Source: Atkinsonella hypoxylon
Taxonomy: Eukaryota; Ascomycota; Sordariomycetes; Hypocreales; Clavicipitaceae
Direction: 5' to 3'
Assembly: GCA_000729835.1 (NCBI GenBank)
Contig: JFHB01000254.1
Span: forward strand, 1 to 40,675
DNA: 40,675 bases
This document shows, piece by piece, positions 10,641 to 20,830 of this stretch. Within the stretch, counting starts at the first letter, position 1. Each line of letters opens with the position of its first letter. The notes beneath the pieces were generated by a model that was not told where the DNA came from, did no database searches, and saw only the letters and a program-made list of their open reading frames with translations. The translations under genes and the position numbers were made by a program.

Positions 10641-13600
10641 TAGAAGTCTCTATAGTAGTTAAGATGCTATAAGTAGCTAAAATTAGTAATAAAAACTCGA
10701 ATTTATTTATAATTCCTACGTAGTTATAGTTATATAGATTAGGATTTAAGATTTAAGCTTTATATAATATAGAAGTAGATATTTTGTTACTAGTTAGCTG
10801 CTAAGTAGCTAAGTAAGCTAAGAAGTTATTAAAATAGGTTTCTAAGAAGATATTAACGCCTATATCTCTATCTAATTATTACAATTAAAGTGCTAGAAAA
10901 GTGACTTACTTAGTGAAAGAAATAATAGAGCTAAATAAACAACAATTTATTAAGCAGAAGTTCTATATTGCTAATATAGGTAATAATATATTTATTAGTT
11001 AAGAGTAGCTAACAGCCTAGAATATTTAGTTATATCCTTAAAGTAAAAGAATTATATAGTTAAAGAATTAACCTAATAATATAAAATTCTTATTAGCTAT
11101 AATGCTAAACCTATAAGAGAAAAAGGTTAATTCTATAGTTTAAAATAATACTTTATAATGTAACTAAAGAATAAACAATTAAATTAATTAGAAAAAGCAT
11201 TTAATCTATTAGATTTTAAAACGCTTAAATCTCTAGGAAGAGGTTACTTTAACTCTAAGGGAAGATTTAACTAAACCTCTAGTTAATATAATAGAGCTAT
11301 AAGCTTAAATTAAAGCTAACCTCTATTAATTGCAATAGAAGAAGTTATAGATACCTAATAAAGCTATTGCCTTTATTAATTAAATAGTTTTACTACCTAT
11401 AGTTAGTCTTTAAGCCCTTAAAGTATAAGTATAGTAAAAGATATATATAGGTAAAACTATTCCTTTCTATAAGAATAAGAACCTAAAGTATATTAAGTTA
11501 GTAAGAAAATTAATTCCTTTATAGTTAGTATATCTAGAAGAATTCTTTTTAAAGAAAGCTGCTGTAGTATTACTACTTAGCTGCTTTAGTTATAATATTA
11601 TATTAGAATTAGCTAAACTATTATTAAGTTTCCCTTCTATATATAGAACCCCTCTTAGATACTTTCTCTTAAAAAAGAAAGCTATTAAAGAACTATTAAA
11701 AGCTAGATTAATTAAACCCTATATAGCTAATAAACCTATATTAAATGTTTTTACTCTAAAACCTTACTCTAGTAAGAGGCGTTTCTACTAAGATTATTAA
11801 TAGATTAATAACTTCCTAAAGCCTTAATTAGTTTCTACTTTAAACATTAAAGAAACTATTACTAATTACTAATAAGCTAAAAGAATAAGTAAGATTAATA
11901 TTATTAAAGCTTTTAATTAGATATTAATTAAAGTAAACTCTTAATACTTAACTACCTTTTAAACTTACTAAGGAATGTTTTAGTAAAAAGTGCTTCCCTT
12001 TAAATTAAAAGTTAAACTAGCCTAGTAGTAATTATTTATTAATACTTAGCTTAATAAATTACTTAACCTCTTTATTAGTGCTTATACTAATAATATCTTA
12101 ATCTATATAAATAATAAAGCAGAAAAGGTTTATTAGTCTTAAGTTAAAGAAGTTATTTACTAATTATATAAAGCTAATCTTTAAGGTAATATTAAGAAAT
12201 TCTAGTTTAATATAAAAAGTATTAACTACTTAAGTGTAATAATTAAAGTTAGAAAAGGTATATAAATTAATCTAGCTAAGATTAAAGCTATTACTAGCTA
12301 AAAGATTAAAGATCTAACTTCTAAGACTACACTAAGATCCTTCCTTAGGTTATATAATTACATCTATATATTCTACAGTTATTTTAGTAATATAGCGGAA
12401 CTACTAAATTGCTTACTTAAGAAAGAGGTAACGTTTATTATTAAACTAAAATAATAATAAGCATTTAATCTAATAAAGAAATTAGCTACTTAAGCATCTA
12501 TATTAGCTTTCTTTTAACTAAGTAGGAAAACCTAAGTAGAAACTAACGCTTCTTATAATGCTATAGAAGAAGTAATTATATAGTTGTAAGATAACAATAA
12601 ATAGAAACCTATTAGATATTTTAGTAAAACTATAACACTAGCAGAAAGAGCTTATTCTATCTAGAATTAAGAAATATTAGCTGTAGTTTAGATATTATAG
12701 TACTTTAAATCTAAGCTGCTTAGTACTTAATCCTTTATTGTTACTAATTACTAAGTACTATTGTATTAGTCTACTAAGAGGCTACTATTAATGCATTAAG
12801 TTAAATAGGCTAACTTCTTAGCTAACTTTAATATTACTTTTTAGTATTAAAAAGGAAAAGATAATATTATTGCTAATACTTTATTAAGAAAGACTATTAA
12901 CACTTCTACTATTAAAGCCTAAGAAGCTTTAAACTAAACTTTTAAGATAATACTGCTTAATTAAGTTAATAATATAATAATATTAAGTGTATAAAAGAGA
13001 CTTTAAGGATTAAACCTAGTAGACTTAATTGTTAAAGAAAATAAAGAATAAGGTCTAGGTTCTTACAATAGAAAGCTAGTAGTTCTAGTTTAAACTAGTA
13101 ATAGAAAGATCTTCTTATATATAATATTAATTTATAAAGCTTATATACTACCTATTTTTGCCTATAGAGGTTAATATAAAACAATTAATCTTGTTAAAAG
13201 GCAATATTAGTAGTAAGAAATAAACTACAATATTTAAACCTTTATAAAGAATTATTTAAACTGCAACTGCAATAAACCTTACTATAATAAGACTCTAGGC
13301 TTATTACACTCTCTACTAGTACTAAATAAAGTATAGAAGTAAGTAGTTGTTAATAGTAAGGATATACCTTTAGATAAATTTAGCTATAACTACATCTAGG
13401 TGTTTGTTTGTAAATTTAGTTGCCTAATAGCTACTCTTTTAGGCTATAAAATAGATATAGCAGAAAAGATTGTATAATAGTATTATTAATATATATACTA
13501 TTTCCTTAGCTTATTTAGTGTTTAGATTAGCAATAATACTAGCTCTTTTGTATTAAAATTCCTAGAAATAATTAATAAGCTAACTAGTATAAAACATTAT

Positions 13601-14540
13601 TATAGAAGTTCTTTATACCTATAAACCTAAGAAGCTATAGAGATTATAAATTAGGAATTAGATTAGAAGCTAAGATTCTATATTAATTAGTATTAAAGGT
13701 AGTAGAGTATTTACCTTTCTACTTTAAACTTTATATATAATATATTATAGCACTTATTGTTAAATATATATCCTCTTTAGGTATTATTAAGTTAACTACT
13801 ATAGAATCTATTAGTATTAAATAATAAACTATTTAATCTTATTAATTTAAAAAGGGCGTAAACTACTTAAAATATTATTATATAAATAAAGGAGGTATAA
13901 GACCTTATATAGTAAAATGCAGTTAAAGCCTAAAAGGTATAAGAGAACTAAGCTAATTAGAAAAGAAGAGAAGTTAACTTTAATGTAGGCAAGAAAGTCT
14001 ATATATAGAAGAAAGGCTTTATAACTTTAGCTCTAACTACTTAACTTAATTCTTAATATATTAGTCTATAGTTAATAATTAAAAAGAAAGGTTATAGCTT
14101 TATCTTAAATATTCTAAGCTAGTTTAAAGGATCTTTATTGTTTTATATAGATAGGCTACAGAAGGCATTAATTAATCTATTACCTTAGCAGCTAATAACG
14201 CTAAAGAAACTACAAGAAATCTAGAGCTAAATAGAATATAAAGTTAACTAGGTACTAGCCTCTAGATTAAAGGGTTAGAATAAGACCTTAGAATATTAGG
14301 TTAGTTAAAAAGGTTATAACCTAGATAATTAATAGTATTTAGCGAAGAATTTAGCTAATATAGTATTAGCTTTAGTTAAATTTTACAAGAAGTATTTAGA
14401 TGCTATAGAACTACTAGTAAGACTATAGGAATAGTTAGTTGTAGCTGCTAATAATAAAGCTATAGTAGAACACAGCAATAACAATATAGCCACTAAGGAT
14501 GCTACAATAAAGAGGAAAAGACCTATATAATATAGGTAAA
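10641..14540 (+). pseudogene. Chromovirus Pol relic (PR-RT-RNase H-IN-chromodomain)
   Basis: Domains in order are: a degenerate protease region (about 10680-11000); reverse transcriptase (about 11640-12300), whose YVDD box reads YTNNILIYINN near 12085-12117 with both Asp as Asn; RNase H (about 12500-12890), ending in the usual KGKDNIIANTLLRK text at 12852; and integrase (about 13130-14130) with a zinc-finger-like Cys pair near 13261. Near 14230-14395 is a chromodomain, recognised from VLASRLKG, NKTLEY, KGYN and KFYKKYLDAIELL. The chromodomain in this family binds methylated H3K9 and directs integration to heterochromatin. Stops are dense throughout, and the catalytic residues are lost. Confidence 0.85.
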
Positions 14541-14583
14541 ACCTTTAATATTGTCTAATAATATTAGGTTTAGAAGGGAGTAG

Positions 14584-14914
14584 TGTAACAGTTACAAGCT
14601 CTTAGTATAATGCCTTATTATTATCTGTTACCTTAATGTTTAAATGTTCTAAGTTAGCTACTCTATTAGTGCTAGCTTAGTAGAGCCTTAATTCTTTAGT
14701 AGAACCTTAGACTATTGCAGAACAACGTTAAACTATTAGATGCACTAAACGTAGCCCTACTTTAGGTTGTTAACTCCACTAGGGTCCGTTAATCTTGTAG
14801 CCCTTAAGCACCTACAGAGGCTTTGCCTCCTTTTTCCTCCTTTCCTCTCCATCTTAGAGTCTTCGTTGATAGAGCCTAATAAGACCATTTGATCTTTCCC
14901 TTATGGCCGTAACA
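14584..14914 (+). repeat. Chromovirus 3' LTR (331 bp)
   Basis: Begins TGTAACAGTTAC and ends TTATGGCCGTAACA, so the ends are TGTAACAG and, inverted, TGTTACGG. It follows the polypurine-like AGAAGGGAGTAG. The last part (14790-14914) is much less AT-rich and includes a pyrimidine run (14824-14850). The next bases, AACAT, are part of a Copia-A LTR and would be the right-hand copy of a 5-bp target duplication whose left partner is not in the window. Confidence 0.75.
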
Positions 14915-15490
14915 AACATCTAGATTTAACTAAGGCAAAGTTGCTTAACCTATAGTTAACTTTAACAGCGATTTTCTCTATAACTAGCAATAGTAGAAAT
15001 TTAAGAAGTATACTATTTAAAAGCTAAGAATTAGGGCTTTTTAATAATATAATTGTTAAATAGAGTTGCTTATAAGGGTTCCTTATTATTAGTGGAATTT
15101 ATTAAATTGTATATATAGGCGTCTTATTTATATAGCTGTAAGTTGATTTTTTTTGTTTTTATATAGTAAAACTTTTTACAGAAATTATAAAGTAGCTTAT
15201 AAGCCCCTTCTAGCGACTACAGCCTACTAATATAGTTAGTAGGTCTATAAGGGACTAGAAAGATTTAAGATTCTACCCTTACTAAGTTTATTATAGCGCT
15301 CTCAATATAAAGATACTACTATTACAGTTATCTATTACCTCTACGTGATCTAGTACTATACACTATAGCTTAATTTAGGCCGCTGCTGCTTCCACTACGT
15401 GATAATTGCTAGGAGCAATTATAGGTGCTAAATCTAAGAGATCACTACCCTCTTAGATATTTAGTCCTATAATCCCTATTATTTTCAATA
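14915..15490 (+). repeat. Copia-A 5' LTR, copy 2 (left part missing)
   Basis: Matches other Copia-A LTRs from the CATCT half of the first hairpin to the terminal TATTTTCAATA. The first 120 or so bases are replaced by the chromovirus LTR end. The primer site follows directly. Confidence 0.9.
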
Positions 15491-15502
15491 GGTTATAAGC
15501 CC
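15491..15502 (+). other. Primer binding site, iMet half-tRNA type (copy 2)
   Basis: GGTTATAAGCCC starts directly after the LTR. Its reverse complement, GGGCTTATAACC, matches the anticodon arm of eukaryotic initiator tRNA (GGGCTCATAACC, anticodon CAU) at 11 of 12 bases, and the mismatch is a TpG-to-TpA change expected from RIP. Drosophila copia uses the same kind of internal site, primed by a cleaved half tRNA. The tRNA match is from knowledge of the tRNA, not from a search. Confidence 0.7.
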
Positions 15503-16440
15503 GGAAGACCTATCTGCAAGCTGTTAGCCCGCTGAAATCTACTATTGTGTACTGTATTACCCACTAGAAGCTATATTAAGACCTGCGCTAGCAGCTATTG
15601 CTGCTATTAGTAGCTTGCTGGAAGCTATTAATACCTGCCGCATATACATTGCTAGCTACTATACTAGTGTTTTCATTCTGCCCACCCTATGCCTCCTGCA
15701 CTAGTCCTATACACCCTGTGTATACACACTTTTAAAGCTATTCTTAATAGCTAGGTTCTATTGTTGCGCAACATTAAAATATACACATCTACACACATTA
15801 TATTCGCACTGCGAATCGTTTTATTAGGCACTGCCTAATTAATTATTTCCATTAAGAAATAAGCTTAGCGCTGCACTGCATCGCTTGTTGTTGTTATATC
15901 GTGCACCCTATGCACCTCTGTTAGTAGCTATACTACAATTTGTAGTGCACGCCTAACAGCTCTTGTTGCGGATATTCCTATGTTTTCAGTCGCAGAATTA
16001 ATTTATATAGTAATCCCACTGGTTAGGATTTTGAAGTAGGAATTAGCTGGATATCCCTAAATTAGCTGTACCTAGGTCTCCACTAATTTATTAGAACCTA
16101 ATTAGAGAAGAATCTCCTGAATTTTTTGGCTAAAAATAGCTAGAACCTGTATTTTATGCCCCTCGCGACCGCTTGTTAATCTAGTCTGCTATACAAATTG
16201 TATGCGTATATAGATTGCAATATAACGCAGCCTTTAGAGCCCGTTATACCTGTTACAAAAGAAATTAGAGAAAAATCTCAGTATAATTTCTGAAGATATA
16301 GAGCACTTCTAGGCCTATAATAGAGCAATCTATTAAAATCTAGTAGAGGTTATTACTGTTATTTACTACTATTTCCACTGTAATTTAGCTATAATTAGCT
16401 ATAAAAGAGCGTTAAATTAGCTACTTTTTAAACCCTTAAA
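15503..16440 (+). other. 5' leader of Copia-A copy 2
   Basis: Untranslated region between the primer site and the gag ATG, conserved in copy 3 (26151-27081) and partly in copy 1. It has short inverted words such as CTACAATTTGTAG (15930-15942) and no convincing open frame. It could hold the packaging signal, but nothing in the sequence proves that. Confidence 0.7.
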
Positions 16441-19400
16441 ATGGCACCGAAAGGAACAGGCAAGGGAAAGAGTACAAGCCCTAAAAGGGGTAGTGGTTCT
16501 AGTACACCAGCTAATCTAGCTGCTGCTACTAGCTTTCCTAGTCCAGCAAGGTCCCCCCCTCAGCTAGTAGATTCCTCTTCTAATAAAGAAGATTATACAG
16601 CTAAGAAGGCTCTAAAAGAAGCTAGATTAGCTTCTAAAAGAGTAGTGTAAGTCTATAATGTTTAAGCTGATCTAAAAGCTTAAATAGATAAGCAATAAGA
16701 GACCCTAAATAGATTTATTAGGTATAGTGAAGCAAAACAAAGCCAAAATGAAGGTAATATAGCTAATTTACTAAGTAAATTAGATACTATAATTACATCT
16801 ATAGGTAATCTCTCTATAGGGTCTCCTAAAGCAGATCCTGTTACTTCTAGGACTTCTAAAGTCTCTTTTAAAGCCCCTAAACCTTCTAGTTCTAATAGTG
16901 CTACTTTTCTGCCTACTTTTAATAAAGGCACTATAAAAGAGCTAAATAAGAAGGTCCACTTGATTCTAGAGGCTGCTAAGCTAAAAGGCCCTAAAAACTT
17001 TAAACAGTAGAAGCAAGCTTTAACTATTTAATTTAGGGCCCTAGGATTCCCTTAATTTATTAATAATCCTAGTATAGCTAGTACGTTAGTAGATTTAGAG
17101 CAAGCTATTATCCTTATAATTATAAGAGATAGTTGCCAATCTAGACCTTAAGCTGCTATAAGCTGGCATAAGTCCCCTATAGATGCCTATAACGTTCTAG
17201 TTAGGCAGTATTTACAGAGTGCTGAAATACAACGTAGTACACTATATGCTAGTTATTATAACTTATTGTTTTTGAACTATAAGGGATCTTTAAAGGCCTT
17301 TAATGCTAAATTTAATAATTTACTAGCTAGATTATAGCTCTATAGTGTAGCTATTAATTCTATTAACTAGGTAAATTATTATATTAATGCTTTAAAGAAG
17401 ACCTTCCCTAGCTAGGCTAAAAGGCAGCGATATTCTATTAGAGCTACTAGAGCATAAGGTTTATCTGTAAAAATGCTGAATTTACAGTTCCTTATAGCTA
17501 ACTTATTAGAAGAACAAAGAGATAAAAGCTTCTCTATATCTAAGGCTCTTAGTTATAAAGCTTCTAATTCTAATAGTTCTAATAATAATAAAGCTAACTA
17601 AGGAAAGAATCCTCCTAATTAGAAGAAGAATTCCGATTCTAATTCTAACGATTCTAATGCCTCTAAAGATACAGATAAAGCCTCTAAGAATAAGAAGAAG
17701 TGGAAGGGCCGAAGAAGAAGTAACAAAAATTCTAGGAATAAGGATAGAGAAGCTGCCTTTGCTATAGGTTGTTATAACCTATCCACTAGCAACTAGGATA
17801 CTATAGAATCTAATAATTCTAGCAGTTCTAGTAGTGATAATTCTTACGATTTAGATACAGAATCTACTACTAGTAATACTAGTACTACTAGTAATAATAC
17901 CCCTTCTTTTAACTATTCTAATGGAATAATTAAAAACTCCTTACTATACAATACAGGTTCTACCTATTATATAGTTAACAATAAGGCATTTTTTAGGACT
18001 TTTAAGCCTATAAAAAAGGGTAAAACCGCGCCTATTGCTACTAGAGGAGGTCCTATTTATCCTAAAGGATAGGGAACTGCTGTATTTTAGGTACTAGTTA
18101 GTACAAATCTAGCTAAATATAGGCCTTTAGCTCTAAAGGATGCTCTATATTGCCTAGGTTTAAATACCAACCTAATTAGTGGTCTAAAGCACTATTTAAT
18201 AGGGGGCACTCTCCTTAGAAATCAGCTATTTCTAGCTAATAGAAGCTGCTGTAGGCTTCTAAATCCTAAAAAGCATGGTTTCTTCTTACAGCTTAAGGGG
18301 CAAGAGACCTCTAGAGTGTGTAAAAACCACGCTAATCTCTCTTATATGGGATTTCTAGCTAGCAATAGTTATAATGGCAGTTATAATGCTAGTTATCCTA
18401 TAGAGGTTTAAATCCCTTAACAGCCTAGTTTTAATCCTAAGGAATATAGCTGAATCGAGGAATTATCTGATTTTAAAGAAGAAGAAGATAATACTAATAA
18501 CGATGCTATAGAGCCATTAGCTCTAGTTCCTAAACGAGCTTCTAGTTAGATTCCTTCTAATAACAGGGATTTAGAAGGTCTAAATCCTAAGTTGCTGGAT
18601 ATTGGAGGAAATAGCCATCTAGATCCCTTAAACAAGGCCCGTGGTTCTTAAGAGATCTAGCAAGATAGGGAGCAACAGGAAGCTAGCTCTAATAATAATT
18701 CTAGTAGTATAAATCCTACTGCTTCTTCTTCCTATAAGAAGCTACTAGAATTAGCTACTACTTAGCACGTTAGATTAAGGCATATAGGACTCCCTTTACT
18801 AAAGAAGACTGCTTCTATTACTAAAGGTATTCCTAATTTTACAAAAATTAAGGAAAAGGATTTTAACTGCCTAGCTTGCAACTAAGCTAAAGCTGTTAGA
18901 AGACCTAGCAAGCATGCTATTCCTAACCCCCCTAGATGTTTAGATATTATAGAGGGAGATACTGTTAAAATAGAGCCTATACTGCACAACAAAAGGCCTC
19001 TAGTTCTTTTTCTAATTAATAGAAAATTACGGTATAAGTGGTCTTTTAATCTAGCTAATAAAGAGAGTTTTACTCTCTATAGGTGCATTAAAGGCTTCTT
19101 TAAGGAATTAAAAAACCAGTATAACTGCTACCCTAAACACCTTCATTTTAATAGTAGTACAGAAATCAATACTAGGTTGCAAGCTTAGCTATCTTCTAAG
19201 GGTATTTGCTTTAGCACCTCTTGCCTCTATATTTACAAATAGAATAGGCTAATAGAGAGAGCTATAAGGGTACTTCTAGACCGTTTACGTGCTACCCTAC
19301 AGTGGTTACAATTACCTCTGTATCTATAGTCTTATATCCTTCCTACTATAGTAGATTTAGTTAATACTACTGCGAATAGTACTAAACCACTAAGTCCTAA

Positions 19401-20364
19401 ACAGCTATATCTAGCTGATTTAGAGCCTTCTAAGACCTATAAGCCTAATTTTACTAAAATAAGGGCTATAGGCTCCTATTGCGAAGTTCTAATTCCTTTA
19501 GAACAACGATCTAGGTTGCAGAAGCTAGCTAAAAGAACTATTTCTAGTAGACTTTTAGCTACACTAGGTTCTAATGTATATTTAATATATATTCCCTCTA
19601 AACGAGCTGTTATAAAGACTAGCTTCGTTAAAATTATAGAAGGAATAGGTCCTATTTTATAGAGCATCCCTAAGGTTCCTATTAGTTCTATAGTGGATAA
19701 TCCTTTAGAGGGAGAAATCGATAACTAGCAGCAATTAGTGGATAATTATACTCCTAAGTATCCTTATCCTAGTCATCTAGATGTGCCGAATTATCTACTA
19801 GAACCTATAGATTAAGCTCTTCTACCAAGCAACCCTATAGAAGCTATAGAGGCCCCTAAAGCCCCTATACCTATAGAAACACCTATAGAAGCTACTATAG
19901 AAGCTGAAGCTAATGCTAATGCTATAGATTTAGATAGAGATATATTTTCCTTAATCAAGGATCTATGCTTTAAGGCAAGGACTAAAGCAGCTATTACTTC
20001 TAATAGTAATAAGGATAAACTTCCTAACACGTAGAAGCAAGCCCTAAAAAGCTCTGCTAAGCAGCATTAGATAGAAGCTACCTATAGCGAATTTAAGCAG
20101 CTATTAGCTGCTAGAACCTTTAAATTTATAGGGAAAGACTAAGTACGTAAGGGCCGAAGAGTTCTAAAGAATAGGCTTGTTTATAGGCTAAAAAAGGATA
20201 AAGAAAATAATCCTATAAAATATAAGGCCCGCCTTGTTGCTAAGGGATTTATGCAAATAGAAGGTTAAGACTATCTAGAGACCTTTGCTGCAACTAGTAT
20301 TCCTCCTAGCTAGCGTATATTATTAGCTCTTGCAGCTTTTAATAACTGGGAAGTTGAGCAAATC

Positions 20365-20484
20365 TGTCACGGATTAATCAGGCCTTGATGTAATGCTTGA
20401 CCACTGCACCAAAAGGTCTAGTTACAACCTCAGTTAGAGGAAGTAACGGTATTAAGCTCTATATAACATATTCAGCACGTAACA
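20365..20484. repeat. TRIM-like element, left terminal repeat (120 bp)
   Basis: Begins TGTCACGGATTAATC and ends CAGCACGTAACA. It holds CTATATAAC (20459-20467), a possible TATA box, and the reverse of TGGTGCAGTGG at 20401-20411. Confidence 0.85.
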
Positions 20485-20679
20485 GATGCCGCGGCCATTA
20501 GTAAGTGTTAGCTGACCCAGCTAATAGAGGGACCTTCTAAGCTTAGCATACAGTAGATCTAGCACTAAGCCTAGAATTATTACTAGTAGGGAATTGCACT
20601 CCTATAGTCTCTACTATGCACACTAAGCCTGTAGCTGGCTCTGCAACTAGACCTAGACCTGAAAAATTCCGCAGCCGCA

Positions 20680-20757
20680 GGAATCGAACACACAAGCAAT
20701 TGCTACTATATGTTACGGATTAATCAGGCCTTGATGCAATGCTTGACCACTGCACCA
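20680..20757 (-). promoter_or_regulatory. Possible internal RNA polymerase III promoter (A and B boxes) in the TRIM-like element
   Basis: Reading the minus strand, TGGTGCAGTGG (20757-20747) fits the tRNA A-box consensus. It sits in a D-arm-like fold (GTGC pairing with GCAT). TGTTCGATTCC (20690-20680) fits the B box. The gap between them is about 57 bases, wider than in most tRNAs. No proper anticodon or acceptor stem forms, so this is not a tRNA gene. Confidence 0.45.
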
Positions 20758-20830
20758 AAAGGTCTAGTCACAACCTTAGTTAGAGGAAGTGACGGTATCA
20801 AGCTCTATATAACATATTCAGCACGTAACA
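20711..20830. repeat. TRIM-like element, right terminal repeat (120 bp)
   Basis: Identical to the left repeat except for six C/T or G/A sites. It begins TGTTACGGATTAATC and ends CAGCACGTAACA, followed by the target duplication AAATC. Confidence 0.85.

Larger units (their letters stand above)
9528..14914 (+). mobile_element. Ty3/gypsy chromovirus relic, 5' truncated
   Basis: One continuous LTR retrotransposon body: gag, then protease, reverse transcriptase, RNase H, integrase and a C-terminal chromodomain, a polypurine tract (AGAAGGGAG near 14571-14580) and a 3' LTR. The left end lies inside gag and is directly joined to the 3' LTR of Copia-A copy 1. No 5' LTR is in the window. The right end abuts a Copia-A LTR that lacks its first 120 or so bases, as if this element had inserted into that LTR. 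It is one of the most strongly mutated parts of the window and lies between two Copia-A copies in the same orientation. Confidence 0.88.
20365..20830. mobile_element. 466-bp TRIM-like element inserted in RT of copy 2
   Basis: It is absent from copies 1 and 3. It has two 120-bp direct terminal repeats, a 226-bp non-coding middle (20485-20710) and a perfect 5-bp target duplication AAATC (20360-20364, 20831-20835). The repeats begin TGTYACGG and end CACGTAACA, so TG/CA ends are kept. The two repeats differ at six sites, all CpA/TpA (or TpG/TpA) transitions, i.e. RIP. This is the architecture of a terminal-repeat retrotransposon in miniature. No clear polypurine tract or TGG-type primer site is seen. 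The minus strand carries pol III-like A and B boxes, so a SINE-like origin is an alternative. A small open frame crossing its 3' repeat into RT is a chance fusion. Confidence 0.85.

Noticed and set aside
19812..20030. 72-codon minus-strand frame rich in Ala/Ser/Ile
   Set aside because: Antisense of the acidic linker of pol (Glu/Ala/Ile/Pro repeats).
20680..20757. tRNA gene
   Set aside because: A- and B-box-like words are present on the minus strand, but there is no acceptor stem, no proper anticodon loop and no CCA-side pairing.
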